Source: Hemerocallis citrina (taxonomy: Eukaryota; Streptophyta; Magnoliopsida; Asparagales; Asphodelaceae). Taken from it: 64,000 nt of DNA. The notes under the pieces were generated by a model, which saw only the letters and a list, made by a program, of their open reading frames with translations, did not search any database and had not been told where the DNA came from. Location: positions 34,727,565 through 34,791,564 of the forward strand of contig CM030362.1 of NCBI GenBank assembly GCA_017893485.1, in the 5' to 3' direction. The stretch's first letter is position 1, and the number at the start of each line of letters is the position of its first letter. A program made the position numbers and the translations under genes. Below are positions 1 to 11,554 of the stretch, piece by piece.

Positions 1-1299
1 AACACTGGACATGTGTAATTTCTTACACGATGCCGATAACGATAAAACACTGGCCATCATCCGAGTACACTTACTATATTGTCAACTACCCTAATCAACC
101 CTTAACCCCGGCTTTGATTTATTCAGTTAACACACATTAATGCAATTAATAAAGGGCGCTAGAAAAAGGTGACAACAACCCTAGGATCATGCAATATACT
201 CTATACAATTAATGCACCAAATATAACATTATAAACACAATTGTACATTATAAAATATAGAATCCCAATTCTGGACAGCAGTAGGTTGCTGTACCAAAAT
301 CAGAATTCCCGTTGCTCCAGGGCAGCAAATGTGGATCCGTCAGGTGGTCTAGAAACTAGACTCCTGCCCGGTTCCAACGCATACTTAAAAGCGACATTCC
401 GACAACGGTAGCTAGGTGAAATTCAGTGATCTTTATAGGTTTTAGTTTCTGGCTGGGTGTAGATGTTATCTAATTTTAATTATAAAGGCAGTAAATAAAT
501 ATTATAAAAATCAGTAAAAATACTTTTTAACACCCTAAACATGTTATTTACAAATCTGGAATTTATCTTGGCCATATATGATCATTAGTTCACTTAATTC
601 ATAAGCCTAACCTGTTATGTACGTAAATCTGTAATTACAGCGCAGCTGTGGTAAAAGGTTCATAACTGGGGCAGTATATGTCCGAATTCGAAAGTTCTGG
701 TGTCTATCGGCATCTAGACAGATAGGGCTACGATTTACTTTCAGGAAGTTTCTGATTTTAATGAAGGGATCTGGGTCGAAACAGCACATTAAGGTTCAGG
801 TTAGCGTAATTTTCAGAATAGCCAACATGTTCATTTTAAATAAAATGGTTAAAAATTAAGGGTAATAAATTGGAGTTTAACTAATAATAATCACAGCGAA
901 ACAATCTTATGTGAACATGGTATTAATGTAGGTGATGTCCAACATTCTTATAATTACTATTCAACAATCTCGCAATAACAATCACATTAACAATCAACTA
1001 ATTTTCTACAATCTACTATAGCTAATTGTCATTTAATGTCATGATATGAAATGTGTCTATAATTTCCTATTTTTATAATCAATAACTATAACTATATGGT
1101 GTATGAATATCTCTATACATTAGAGGCAAAAAGATGGCACGATGTCGAGACTACCACTTGGATTCGCTCGTGTAAATCCGTGACATCTCAACGATTAATA
1201 CAATAATATGTTACGATTTTAAATAGGATCCACTTGCGGAATTCAATAATAATTATCGAATATGATACAAAAACATTCGATAGAAATGACTTGCCTTTT
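1..1299. other. No gene seen; A/T-rich intergenic sequence
   Basis: I see no convincing open frame, transposon terminus or RNA gene here. The sequence is A/T-rich with scattered stops. It may belong to the same old repeat as the GC-rich block that follows, but I found no boundary. Confidence 0.5.
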
Positions 1300-2200
1300 A
1301 CTTTGTAGACGGTTCGAAAATAATTACAGAATAACGGGATCAGAATCCCGGGGAGCAATCCCAAGAGTGCGTGCGAAGACCGTGCGAAGAAAACTAGTAG
1401 ATAGCAATAATCCTTCACACAGGATCCGTCCAGAACAGCAAACGGCAAAAGCGATCCGCTGTGAACACAACGCGGAACAGCAAACCCACCAATCAGATCC
1501 TCCTGCACACCGGATCGAAGCCCAGAACAGCGAACACCAATTTTGGGATCCAGTCACACTCAACACCAAACAGGGAAATCGACGAATGGGCAATCTCCTT
1601 CTTCCTCAGCAAGGAGAGAGAGTGCCCGGGGACAAGCGGCGACTGGAGGCGCACGGGACGACGGCGAAGGTTGCGGCAAGGCCGAAGATGACCACCGCGG
1701 CGGTGGTGGTTGGTCGGGAAGCGACTCAACGCCTGCTTGATGGCGGCTCTGTTTTTCGCGATCGAACAGGGGAGCGATGGCGGTGCGAGGCGTGCGGCTA
1801 TGGAGAGGCGATGCGGGGTCTGGCCTGCGACACGTCGGAGGTCGCGAGGGTCGTGGAGGCGCGACGCGGTGACGGGACAGTCACTGCAACGATGGGATGG
1901 GAGAGCTTGGGTTCTTCGGTTGGGTTAGGTTCGAACGGAGGGCGACGGAGATGGGGATGAGGTGAGGAGTGGTGGCGGTGGACGGAGTGAATGGTGGAGG
2001 CGAAGGTGGTGGTGGGTTTTGTGGGTTCGACGGTAGGGGTGAGCGGGACGGAGCAGTGTAGGAGGGCGAGAATGGGGTGTTGGGGTTTTTGGTTTTGTAT
2101 TGATTTGTTTACTCTATTGTTTTGCTTTGATTCTGATTTTGTGTTTTAACAGAGAAGGAAAGGGAGAGAGAGAGAGTACGGGAGGGAGAGAGATATTAGG
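1300..2200 (-). repeat. GC-rich leader-like repeat, diverged copy related to 23640-24430
   Basis: Read on the minus strand this is a C-rich, proline/serine-coding-like stretch ending in a GATCCGGTGT-type segment. The same order of motifs (AGGAAGAAG, then GTGTTCG and TTGTTCTG-like, then GTTCTGGGCT followed by GATCCGGTGT) occurs on the plus strand at 24220-24420. The two blocks look like diverged copies of one dispersed repeat in opposite orientation. Open frames in it change between strands and have biased composition, so I do not call a gene. An LTR or a TE 5' leader is the most likely source. Confidence 0.45.
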
Positions 2201-2740
2201 GGAGGTTACAAGATAGTGGGAGAGATTAGAGGGCCAAATATTAGGGATTTAGTTACCCAATCATTGGGAGTTACTGATTTTGGAGAGTGAGGAGAGTGAT
2301 TAGGGGAATTGATAGATTAGTCCGTTAGGGAGAGATTGGGGGTAGTATGGGTTAGTGGGTTTGGGTGAGAGATTCATTAGGAGATGGGCTTGATTATTGG
2401 GTTTCAAATCAATTAATTAATTAATGTAACATATATCAAAAATTGATGGGCTTTAATCAATAATAATAATAATAATAGAAATGATAATGATAATGATAAT
2501 AATATATATATTAGAATTTGAGACTAACAATTTATTAAAATTCATACCGTAATAATATAACAAATAAATAATCTATCAAATAAAAATAGAAAATTACATT
2601 GTTGTTCAAAGTATATATAATCGTCTAGTAGAAAATTCTTAGTACAAGATCCGAAATCAGTTGAGCACAAAACAAGTTTATAAATAATCAAAATACGGAA
2701 AAATATTTAGAAATACGTATTTACGGAAGCAGGGGTTACA
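2201..2740. other. A/T-rich segment with TAA/TGA microsatellite; possible edge of an unknown insertion
   Basis: It contains (AAT)n and (ATGATA)n runs at about 2460-2505. At about 2741 the copia reverse transcriptase reading (minus strand) stops abruptly in the middle of the catalytic motif, and unrelated A/T-rich sequence begins. On the minus strand the new sequence starts TGTGTAACCCC, which resembles the start of some plant LTRs. I could not find a matching end, so this is only a suggestion. Confidence 0.35.
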
Positions 2741-3500
2741 CATAGAGTAGTAGAAGTACCCTCCAGTGCGGTGATGACCGCATAAACATAGAATGGTCTT
2801 GAGAACTCTGACTAAAACCAACCTTAGTGATGATAAAGCGAAAACACTCAAACCAGACCCGAGGGGCCTGTTTCGGACCATATATAGCCCGACGCAGCCG
2901 GCAAACATGACGAGGAGGTGTAGGGAAGCCAGGAGGAGGATCCATATAAACAACATCAGATAGGGTACCATGAAGAAAAGCATTCTTCACGTCCATCTGG
3001 TATAATGGCCACTGATGAATGGCTGCAACAGCAAGGAGAGTGCGAATAGTAGTCATTCGTGCAATGGGAGCAAATGTCTCATTATAATCAATGCCATGCT
3101 CCTAAGTAAATCCTCAGGCTACTAGACGATCCTTGTGCCGCTCAATAGATCCATCAGGTTGATATTTGACCTTGAAGATCCACTTGCAGCTAATAGGCTG
3201 AACGCCTTCTGGCAGAGGAACGACATCCCAAGTGCCAGTCTGATCAAATGCACAAAATTTGTCTGCAATAGCTTTCTTCCACTTAGGATATTGCATTGCG
3301 TCTTGATACGTTCTGGGCTCACGTGTAGAGTGTATAGCAGTGAGATATAGAGGCTGGGGTGGCAAAACCAAACTGGTAAGAAGGACCAGTGACATCAAGT
3401 GTATAACGTGTCGGAGAGATACCAGAAGTGGAACATGTAGACTGACGAAGCGATGGTGGACTGACAGGGTGTGGGGGTGAGGATGGTGGAGTGGGTGCAT
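2741..3500 (-). pseudogene. copia reverse transcriptase, N-terminal half (broken)
   Basis: This is the first half of a Ty1/copia RT. Visible motifs are the region around REPRTYQDAMQ, then WDVVPLPEG, CKWIFKVKY and RHKDRLVA, then a frame change, DVKNAFLHG, MDPPPGF and CRLRRAIYGPKQAPRVW. The reading ends at LLLLYV, exactly where YVDDM should follow. The second half of RT and RNase H are missing. At least one frameshift (about 3060-3115) separates the two open segments. The family identity is secure from the KNAFLHG and YGLKQAPR-type motifs. Confidence 0.88.
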
Positions 3501-4476
3501 GTGTCAATGGGGAAGTAAGTGGGGTGGGTGCGGGTAGTTGTGGAGATGCAGGTGGTGTTTCAGTAGGGGGAACAATAGGTGTAAGGACTGCAGGAGGTGG
3601 GAATGGAGCCAGATGAGTGGGATCAAAAGGAATGTTGGAAGATGAAGTCGAGGAGCTAGTAACAACTAGGAAATCGAGAAATCCAGCATCCTCGCGGAGG
3701 GGGGGGGGGGGTTCATGTAGTAAGGAGAGTCTTCCACAAATGATACATGTCGAGAAATGCGGATACGAGCCGCTGATGGATCAAAACAACGATAACCTTT
3801 GTGTTCGGGACTGAGACCTAGGTGAACACACTTAGCAGCACGAGCGGAGGGCTTCGTGTGCTCAGTAGGGGAGAAGTACGTAACAGGTGCACCCAAAAGT
3901 ACGGAGCATACTATAGTTGGGGGGTGAGTGATAAAGAGCCTGATAAGGTGTCGTACCAGCTAGGGCAGACGAGGGAGTAATGTCAATAAGACTTACAGAG
4001 GTCATGAAAGCTTCAGCCCAGAAAGAACGAGGAGCGGAAGAGGAGAGTAAAAGAGCACGAGCTGTCTCAAGGATATGACGATGCTTGTGTTCAGCTACAC
4101 CATTCTGCTCATGTGTGTATGGTCATGATTGTTGAAAAAGGGTGCCGTGAGACTGAATGATCGATCTCATAGTGGTGGAGGTGTACTCACGAGCACCGTC
4201 CGATCGGAAAGTCTTGATGCGCATACCGAACTGAGTGTGAATCATAGTCACAAAGAACCGATAAATATTAGGTATCTCAGATCGCTGATGCATAAGAAAA
4301 AACCCATGTATGTCTAGTGAAGTCATCGATGAAGGCAACATAATAGAGATAGCTTTCCACGAAGGTATGGGAGAGGGTCCCCATATGTCAGAATGAACAA
4401 GTTGAAAAAGATGGATGGTTTGAGAAGTGCTTTTATGACTAAAGGGTAGTGCGATGTGTTTGGCCAAATGGCAACC
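3501..4476 (-). pseudogene. copia integrase (broken)
   Basis: The integrase core lies in 4123-4467, with HSDIWGPSP near its start and RSDGAREYTS further on; these carry the first two acidic catalytic positions. A stop follows GTLFQQS. The C-terminal part can still be followed in other frames (AFMTSVSLID, then the pre-RT region with ISRHVSFVEDSP at 3666-3760). A run of G at about 3699-3708 lies in the linker before RT. Integrase here would have joined element cDNA to nuclear DNA. This copy is inactive. Confidence 0.82.
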
Positions 4477-5078
4477 CTAGCAATCAGATAAATTTTTAAA
4501 AGTAAGAGAACCAAGAACACCACTACGGGCTAAAGTCTGGAGACGAGGCACATTAATATGACCTAAACGTCTATGCCACAGATCAACATCAGAGAAAACA
4601 ATACCCGTAAAACTAGAATGAGAGTGATGTGCACGAAGAAAATCTAGATGATATAGACGGCCCTGACGACTAGCATGCCCAAACTCCTCTCCGGTGCATG
4701 AATGAGTAATAGAATAATCGAAAGAGTCAAAAGTAACGACAAGACCACTATTGCACAATATACTAATAGAAATAAGATTTATGGATAAATAAGGAGCATA
4801 AAGAATATAAGATAATGCAAGAGTGGGAGAGCTAATTGTTCCTGAGTGTGTAACGAGAAGTGGTGAGCCATTAGCTGTGTGTAGAGATGGAGAGTGAGAG
4901 GAAAGTGCAGTGTAGGTGATGAACAGTGTCTGATTACTAGTGAGATGATGTGATGCACCAGAATCTAAAATCCATAACAAATTCATACCAGGAGTAGCAA
5001 AAAATGTAGGAGCAGAGGATCTAGCATTGATAGATTAATCCATAAGCTGTAGTTCCAGCTAAGTGAGGCATTGCTGAA
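4477..5078 (-). pseudogene. copia gag tail, aspartic protease and gag-pre-integrase (broken)
   Basis: The protease active-site motif LDSGASHHLTS is clear, and the GAG-pre-integrase signature LWHRRLGHINVPRL follows. A TAG stop after KNLSDC replaces the expected Q before GCHLAKH, so the open frame ends before the integrase. Upstream (4990-5078) the reading INARSSAPTFFATPG is a gag-protease linker typical of copia elements. The segment begins right at the target-site copy CTGAA of gypsy element A. Confidence 0.85.
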
Positions 5079-5872
5079 TGATGCGGTTTGTTTCTGGGAG
5101 ACGTGTGGATGCACCAGGTGTGAGTTCGGACTCGATTTGTATTGAAGGAGAAAGCTGCTTGTCTGCCGACCCTCGGAGTGACCGGGCGGTACCTGCGACG
5201 GGCTCGGAATGAGGTGGATGTCTGGGCTCGGATCAGAGGGTTCGGATCCGAGGTCTTGTGTACCTGCAGACGGTCCTGAAACACCGGGGTTTATCCCGGT
5301 GGCGGACCCTCCGACGATCTAGTCAGTCTCTGTGAGAGAGTAGCAATAACTAGGTGAATTTAAGTGGCAAAAGATTGGTTACCTGAAAAGGTGGGTGAGG
5401 GTCTTGTATTTATAGGGAATCCCAACCGGGTATGGATCCACTTGGGGGCCGGGTCTGGACCCAAAAGCCCATGGGCCTGACGTGGCAGGAGGCCCAAGGG
5501 GTTTAGGGCGGACGTGGCAGTGCCCAGAGTGGTATAGGGCTGACATGGCAACGTCCTAAGTGGTATTTAGAGCTGACATGGCTGATCATGGGTCTCCTGC
5601 GCCTTTGGGAGAATCGGAGGGCCTAGGCTGTGTCAGGTCATCCTCATGCCTCGCCAGGATGGGGGGACGGCCCGTGGGGCTGTCATGGATCGGAGGCCGA
5701 GGACCATTGAGGCTCGTCGGATACGAGAAGACCAGTTCTGTGGAGGTGAACTTGAGGCTCGGTGCCGACCCTGTAGTGGCTCGAAGCCGAACTAGATTGC
5801 TGTTTTTACCATTTTTGAGTGAGAGTTGTATTGGGCCCTGGTTGGGCCACAAGCCATTTTTACCCTACCACA
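5079..5872 (-). repeat. 3' LTR of gypsy element A
   Basis: This is a direct copy of 13915-14708. By eye I count about 13 differences in 794 positions, all transitions. Two of the four ACGTGG motifs present in the family have become ACATGG here. Upstream on the element strand lies the purine tract. It shares its general plan, but not close identity, with the LTRs of element B. Confidence 0.93.
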
Positions 5873-5892
5873 CAAGCCCCCCACTCCTGCGG
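5873..5892 (-). other. Polypurine tract of element A
   Basis: On the minus strand the sequence AGGAGTGGGGGGCTTG directly precedes the 3' LTR. The same tract precedes the 3' LTR of element B (40761-40778). This is the expected plus-strand primer of reverse transcription. Confidence 0.75.
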
Positions 5893-5979
5893 GGGTGCGG
5901 GAGCTAGCCGTGGAGGAGTGTTTATGGTTGGAGAAATGGGATGGCAAATCACTGGGCCTTTATGAGGGGGTTGTCCTGA

Positions 5980-7015
5980 TGTTAGAGCGATCCTCGAGCC
6001 GGCGAGGGTCTATGGGTCGGCAAGGGCGATGGCGAGCCGTTGAAACTTTCTGAGAAGATTACCTGGTGCTAGACCTGACCTCGAGCTGGCGAGGGATTAC
6101 GGGTTGGCAAGGGCGATGGCGAGCTGTGGAGCCTTCCTGAGAAGACTACCCTGGTGCTAGACCTGACCTCGAGCTGGCGAGGGATTACGGGTCAACAAGG
6201 GTGATGGCGAGCCGTTGGGCCTTCATAAGAAGCCCACCCTGGTGCCAGACTTGACCTCGAGCTGGCGAGGGATTACGGGTCGGCAAGGGCGATGGTGAGC
6301 CGTGGAGCCTTCCTGAGAAGACTACCCTGGTGCTAGACTTGACCTCGAGCTGGCGAGGGATTACGGGTCAATAAGGGTGATGGAGAGCCGTTGGGCCTTC
6401 CTGAGAAGACCACCCTGGTGCCAGACCTGACCTCGAGCTGGCGAGGGATTACGGGTCGGTAAGGGCGATGGCGAGCCGTGGAGTCTTCCTGAGAAGACTA
6501 CCCTGGTGCTAGACCTGACCTCGAGCTGGTGAGGGATTACGGGTCAACAAGGGTGATGGCGAGCCGTTGGGCCTTCCTGAGAAGACCACCCTGGTGCCAG
6601 ACCTGACCTCGAGCTGGCGAGGGATTACGGGTCGGTAAGGGCGATGGCGAGCCGTGGAGCCTTCCTGAGAAGACTACCCTGGTGCTAGACCTGACCTCGA
6701 GCTGGCGAGGGATTACGGGTCAACAAGGGTGATGGTGAGCCGTTGGGCCTTCCTGAGAAGACCACCCTGGTGCCAGACCTGACCTCGAGCTGGCGAGGGA
6801 TTACGGGTCGGTAAGGACGATGGCGAGTCGTGGAGTCTTCCTGAGAAGACTACCCTGGTGCTAGACCTGACCTCGAGCTGGCGAGGGATTACGGGTCGGC
6901 AAGGGCGATGGCGAGCCGTGGAGCCTTCCTAAGAAGACTACCCTGGTGCTAGACCTGACCTCGAGCTGGCGAGGGATTACGGGTCGGCAAGGGTGAGGGC
7001 GAACCGTTGTGCCTT
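5980..7015. repeat. 88-bp tandem array, about 12 copies, dimeric higher-order pattern
   Basis: The segment AGACCTGACC (or a one-base variant) recurs at 6071, 6159, 6247, 6335, 6423, 6511, 6599, 6687, 6775, 6863 and 6951, exactly 88 bp apart, with a more degenerate copy before them. Through most of the array two monomer types alternate: one has CGGTAAGGGCGATGGC and GTGGAG, the other CAACAAGGGTGATGGC and GTTGGG. This gives a 176-bp higher-order unit. The array lies between the antisense gene promoter and the 3' LTR, the same place as in element B. Confidence 0.93.
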
Positions 7016-7845
7016 AGAATGTTTGAGCGGGGTAGCCCGCTGTTTTTGTGGAGCATTGAAGGCGCTCCGGGATCTGTGTGATGTTCCAATTTCTCAGGAG
7101 CCTTAATTGCGCCGCCTAATAAATGCATGGCGCATGGGCTTCCGTCGTTTGGCTTTTCCCGTGTCATAAAGGCCGGCCTATGGGGGAGGCTATAAGTACC
7201 CCTCCTCCCACAGCGGGTTGGATCACAGCAAGGGTGGTCCATTGGCCATCAGAGGTGTCTGCTCCGGCGGACGTCTGTCTCTTGCAAAATTTTACCCCCG
7301 ATCGTGTCGGAGAGGTGGTTACTCTGCCGCCCGGATCTTCTCTTGGATCTGATGGTTCTGATACGGTTGCCAGATCCAGGGGAGATCAGGGCGAGAGGGG
7401 TAACGACCGAAAAATCCGGACCGGTAGATAAGGGGCCTCGGATTGGTGGTGGCTCTGCCGTCTGGATCCTTTTTCGGGTCAGACGACCCTGACAAGGTTG
7501 TTTGGCCCGAGAGAGATCCAGACGGGAGGGGCATCAACCGTATTCCGGACTTGGGGCTGAAGAGCCTCGGATAGAGGGGTCGTCTCCGATTGGAGGTTGG
7601 CCAATCTGTCTTCCGATAGGGCTCCAGGCGATGGTGGTTTCTGTCCCACCCTCGAACAGTTCGGGGTTTCGGCTTGCCGAGGCCGTAAGCCCCGAGCTGC
7701 TCGCGGGTGAGAGGGGAACCGACCGAGCCCTGGAGCCCGGGGCGTCTGTCGAAGGACGGCGCCTTAAATCTTAAGTAAAATATTTTCTCCGCCGAATACT
7801 CCATCCGAACCGACTCCTGCGTCTGGCTGCCAGCCTGGCACTGGA
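7016..7845. other. Element A internal non-coding region
   Basis: This stretch lies between the tandem array and the antisense promoter. Short open frames on both strands have no recognisable domain and overlap each other. I see no gene. Confidence 0.5.
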
Positions 7846-7961
7846 TGACGTCAGCAGCACACGTTTCGAGGACGTGGCGTGATTTTTCAGGCGGCAGTTG
7901 TACGTCAATCAATGAACAGTAATTGCGGAAATCGAGGAGTCGTTTTCATCCTCTATAAATA
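7846..7961 (+). promoter_or_regulatory. Antisense promoter of element A: TGACGTCA, ACGTGGC and TATA box
   Basis: TGACGTCA (7846-7853) and GACGTGGC (7871-7878) are ACGT-core sites of the kind bound by plant bZIP factors. TATAAATA (7954-7961) lies about 160 bp before the ATG at 8120. The same three parts in the same order occur before the antisense gene of element B (39692-39806, reversed). Conservation in both elements supports a real promoter. Confidence 0.7.
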
Positions 7962-8119
7962 TTCCCCCCTCTCCCTCTTTCGCCCACTTCTTTCTCGCTG
8001 CTTTCCTTTTCAAAAAATCTTCTAACACTTCAGCGCTCGTCCTTGCAGTTTGCTGTACTAGGCTCGTCCTTCCGAAGCAACCCCAGGTTAGTTGGTAAGT
8101 CTGTTTAGTTTAGGCACAG

Positions 8120-11100
8120 ATGGATAGGGCTCAGTCTGGCTCGTCAGCGTCGACGTCTAGGGGGGAAATGAAACCTACCTCCAAATCGACGTTGTGGGAG
8201 GAGCCCGTGCTTGAGGAGGAGTCAGTACACGCTGCGGAGCCTTCCGATTCGGTTTCGTGGGAGGAACCAGTAGGTGAGGAGGGGGTGGTACACAATGTGA
8301 GGCCGTTACGCTCCCGAAATCCCTTCATGGTGGAGAGTAGCGAGTCGGAGGAAGCGATTGATGGTTCGGACGGTGCCCGTGTTCTGGAGTTGACTTCCGA
8401 GGAGGAGGGAGGCGAGGGCGACACAGTAAGGAGATCCACAGTTCAGGGTGCGGGTTCGAGTTCCACGCCGACTGGTCTGGGGCCATTATCTACCCCCTCG
8501 CCGGAGCGAACCAAGAAGAGGAAGAGGGCTCCGAGGAAGGCAGGGTCGAGGACTGGGGGTTCGAGCCAGGCGCCTGTTTACTGCAATTTGATGACAGGTT
8601 CGCCCGTACAGCCGATGCCTTTTCGTCAGTATCCCGACGACCTCTCTGACAAGGAGCTCTTTGGCGTGCAGCCTTCTTCGCCGAGTCGAAAGAGGGTGAT
8701 GATGGACGCGATTCCGACCGTCTTGGAGGGCGGGGACTTGGAGGTTTTGCAGCTTGCGTACCACATAGGGCCCGGCTACGAATTGATGTTGCCGAGCTCT
8801 ACTCTGCGCCCAACCGATCCCCTTTCTGCTTGGTATTGCGTCTTCCCAGTGGACGCCTTCATCTCCGGGCTGAGGCTGCCAGTCCATCCGTTTGTTCGGG
8901 ATGTGCTGAACTGGGCCTCCTTGGCGCCGATGCAATACGGGCCGAACTCTTGGAAGCAGATTATCTGCTTTGTGCTGATGTGCGAGGAACAGAAGGTACC
9001 CCTGCGGCTGAATGTGTTCCGAGCAATGTTGATGATCAGCTCGGCGGCTGAGGGTGTTTACTACATCTCGCCCCGGAGTAAGGGGAAGGTCGTTCACAGC
9101 CACCCGGACTCCATCAAGGATTGGAAGAAAAAATATCTGGTGATCCGGAGTGAAGAGCCCTGGGACATTCCCACTCGATGGAACCACTCCAAGCCGAGCT
9201 ATCAACCGCCGAGGTCGAGGGATTTGACGGCTGAGGAGTGGGGGTTTGTCGAGCGCCTCCGTCTGTCACATAGTATCGATTGGACGAAGGTGACGGAGGC
9301 CCACCTGGCGAGCGTTGGACTGAGCCCAGCCATTCTGTGTATGTAGTTGTTTCTTTTCTCTCGATCTTTTCGTACTTTCTTGCTCATTGCTCTTAATGGA
9401 TTTTTCTGCAGATATGAATGAAGCATCGATCAAGGCAAAGAGGCTCGCCCTGAAGAAGGAGAAGGCCGAGAAGAAGGGGGAGGCGACGAAGAGGCCGAGG
9501 GAGGCGTCTCTAGCCATCTCGGAGGCCCAGCTCGAGCCGAGGACCAAGAGGACTCGCTCGGAGATGGGCAAGGGGGTGGCTACTTCGAGGGGCCAGGGCC
9601 AAGCGAAGGCATCCGATCTTGACAAGGGGAAAGGTCCCTTGGTCGAGGTCGAGGAAGAGGACCCGGTGGTGGAGATGTTGCGGCAACGGTGGGCACCGGA
9701 TCGGTCGGTTCGGATGGGGGACTGTCTGACCGAGGAGGCCCAGGCCGTGGAGGTGGCGGAGAAGTTGGCAACCCCTCGCGACCGTAAGGAGATGGAGAGC
9801 GAGCCCGTGGAGGTGGCATTCACGCGCCTGGCGCAGGCCACCGTGCTGGTAAGCTCGTCGACCCTATCCCCCTTGTTAATTTTGCTGCGGGAGTCTTTTT
9901 CTTATCTGCGCTTGTCGGTCGCAGGCTTGTATACAGGGGGCTAACGTAAAAAACCTCTACGAAGCGTCCCTGGCACAAGAGCGAGCTCGGGCGGATAAGA
10001 GCGAGCGGGAGATGAAGGAGATGCGGATCGAGCTCGAGGGCTCGCATAAGAGGGAGCAGCAGATGAAGCTTGAGCTCGAGGCCAAGGATACGGAGTGGGG
10101 AAAGAGGGTGGTCTCCGTGAAGAAGAAGTTCGCCAAGGAGAAGGAGGAGTTGACGGCAGCGTTCGCCAAGGAGAGGGAAGAGCTGACGAATGCGGGTCAG
10201 CTGATGGTGATCAAGGCCCAGGACGAGTGTTACGCGAAGGCCCTCAGTCATGTGAGGCACTTCTACCCGACCGTCGACCTGTCCAACTTTGAGTATGACA
10301 TGGAGATCGAGGGGACACCGAAGACCCCTGGCGAAGAAGGGCCCGTTGATAACCCGGCTGTCGACCCTCCTGCGAACCCGACCGATGCCGAGGTGGGGAA
10401 ACAAGTTGTGTAGTTTTATCTTTCTTTTTCCCTCTCTCGATTGTATTTGCCTTCCGCGGACTGGCCACCGCATTTTTTGTAAGAAGCAACTCAATTTATA
10501 AAAAAGGATTTTTTGACCGGCCAAGTGTTTTGACCTCGGATATTTCCGAACCTTCTTGCTTATGTGTGTTGAGTTGGCTGGTTCTCTTGTAGGTTGTGGC
10601 TCCCCTTCCCGAGGTGGACCCCCGTCGTTCCGACGTGGCGTGGCTCCGGAGCAAAGTTGAGGCCCTGGAGGCCGCGTTGGTTCGCTATCGAAAGGGGGCT
10701 CGTGACACTGATGCGGCCTTTCATTATTATCGGAATAAGTCTGAAGCCTTAAGTGAGGAGGCGAACCGGCTGAGGAGGGCGATGGTGGATCGGGAACTTG
10801 GCGGTGCAGGTCTTGGACATGCCATGTCGAGTGCCTCGGTGCAGAGGTCCTCTTCTGAGAGGTTACTTCGCGATGTCCTTGTGGAGAAGGAGATGGAGAT
10901 ACACCATTACAAGACGATGCTGGGTGTCTCAACATCTTCCTCAGTGGGTCGGCGAGCAGAGGGGGTTCCCTCTGCGCTGCTGCTGTTGGAATGTATGCGA
11001 CCAGTTGATGCCCAGAGCTCCGTGGCTGGTGCGTCGACCATGGCTGAGCCTAAGGACCATTATGACGAGGAGAGGGCTCCTAGTCGCTCGGTCGGAATAA

Positions 11101-11132
11101 TCTCGCCCTTCGTCGGACCCGAGGGACCCTAA
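8120..11132 (+). CDS. Antisense gene (aORF) of element A, four exons, 888 aa, intact
   Basis: Exons are 8120-9338, 9412-9848, 9937-10407 and 10593-11132, which gives 2667 nt with no internal stop. Introns are GT-AG and short (73, 88 and 185 bp), with phases 1, 0, 0. Exon 1 encodes an acidic Ser/Glu-rich N-terminus (about residues 1-125), a basic patch KKRKRAPRK (about 132-140) that could be a nuclear signal, and a domain (about 205-400, with GLRLPVHPFVR and GPNSWKQIICF). That domain resembles the plant putative gypsy-type transposon domain, Pfam Transposase_28 as I remember it. Exons 3 and 4 encode long heptad-like, charged helices (likely coiled coils). The orientation is opposite to gag. 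Extra antisense ORFs are known in Tat/Retand-type elements, but the function is unknown. The exon model is mine and is supported by the same structure in element B. Confidence 0.82.
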
Positions 11133-11204
11133 GATGGCGACTTCCTTCAGTTTGAGATGAGTGGAGTGTTTCTGTAACGGTCTTTGTTTGTTTTCTCAGA
11201 ACCC

Positions 11205-11210
11205 AATAAA
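11205..11210 (+). terminator. Poly(A) signal AATAAA of the element A antisense gene
   Basis: AATAAA lies about 75 bp after the stop codon of the antisense gene, in a T-rich context. The element B antisense gene also has AATAAA-type signals at about 95-125 bp after its stop. Confidence 0.55.
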
Positions 11211-11554
11211 GGAGTATGAATAAGGAATTCTTTTCACTCTTTGCTCTGGTTGATGGTGTAATGAATGATGAAGGTGGTGTGGTTTGGCCCTGTCGATCCG
11301 CAAGGGATCGGCGTGGGGTGTTGTGAAGTCTCCCTGGCCTGAGGCCGAGTCGGACCTACCGAGGCACTGGGGATGATACCGAAGTGAAAACTCGAGTGCC
11401 GATCCCATTGTCCGGTGTTAGGTCGGATCTGCCGAGGCGTTTGGAGTTCGACAAAAAGAGATTTCTTTCGTATAAGATAGGGAGGGCCGCTAAGACGGCC
11501 CTTTACATATGAGCGCTTACACAAAAACATATTTCCATTTAGCCAGGCTAGAAC

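Noticed and set aside
1262..1960. 232-codon open frame on the plus strand
   Set aside because: It reads a C-rich leader-like repeat in antisense; no domain, and the related copy near 24000 does not conserve the frame.
5560..5907. Open frames of 80-115 codons in the LTRs of both gypsy elements (also 14396-14719, 31264-31614, 40897-41247)
   Set aside because: They lie in non-coding LTR sequence, appear in matching pairs because LTRs are direct repeats, and have no domain.
5980..7015. CRISPR-like regular repeats
   Set aside because: The units are contiguous 88-bp tandem copies without unique spacers, inside a plant retrotransposon.
7123..7912. Open frames of up to 197 codons between the 88-bp array and the antisense gene of element A
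   Set aside because: They overlap on both strands, have no counterpart in element B, and lie upstream of the antisense TATA box.
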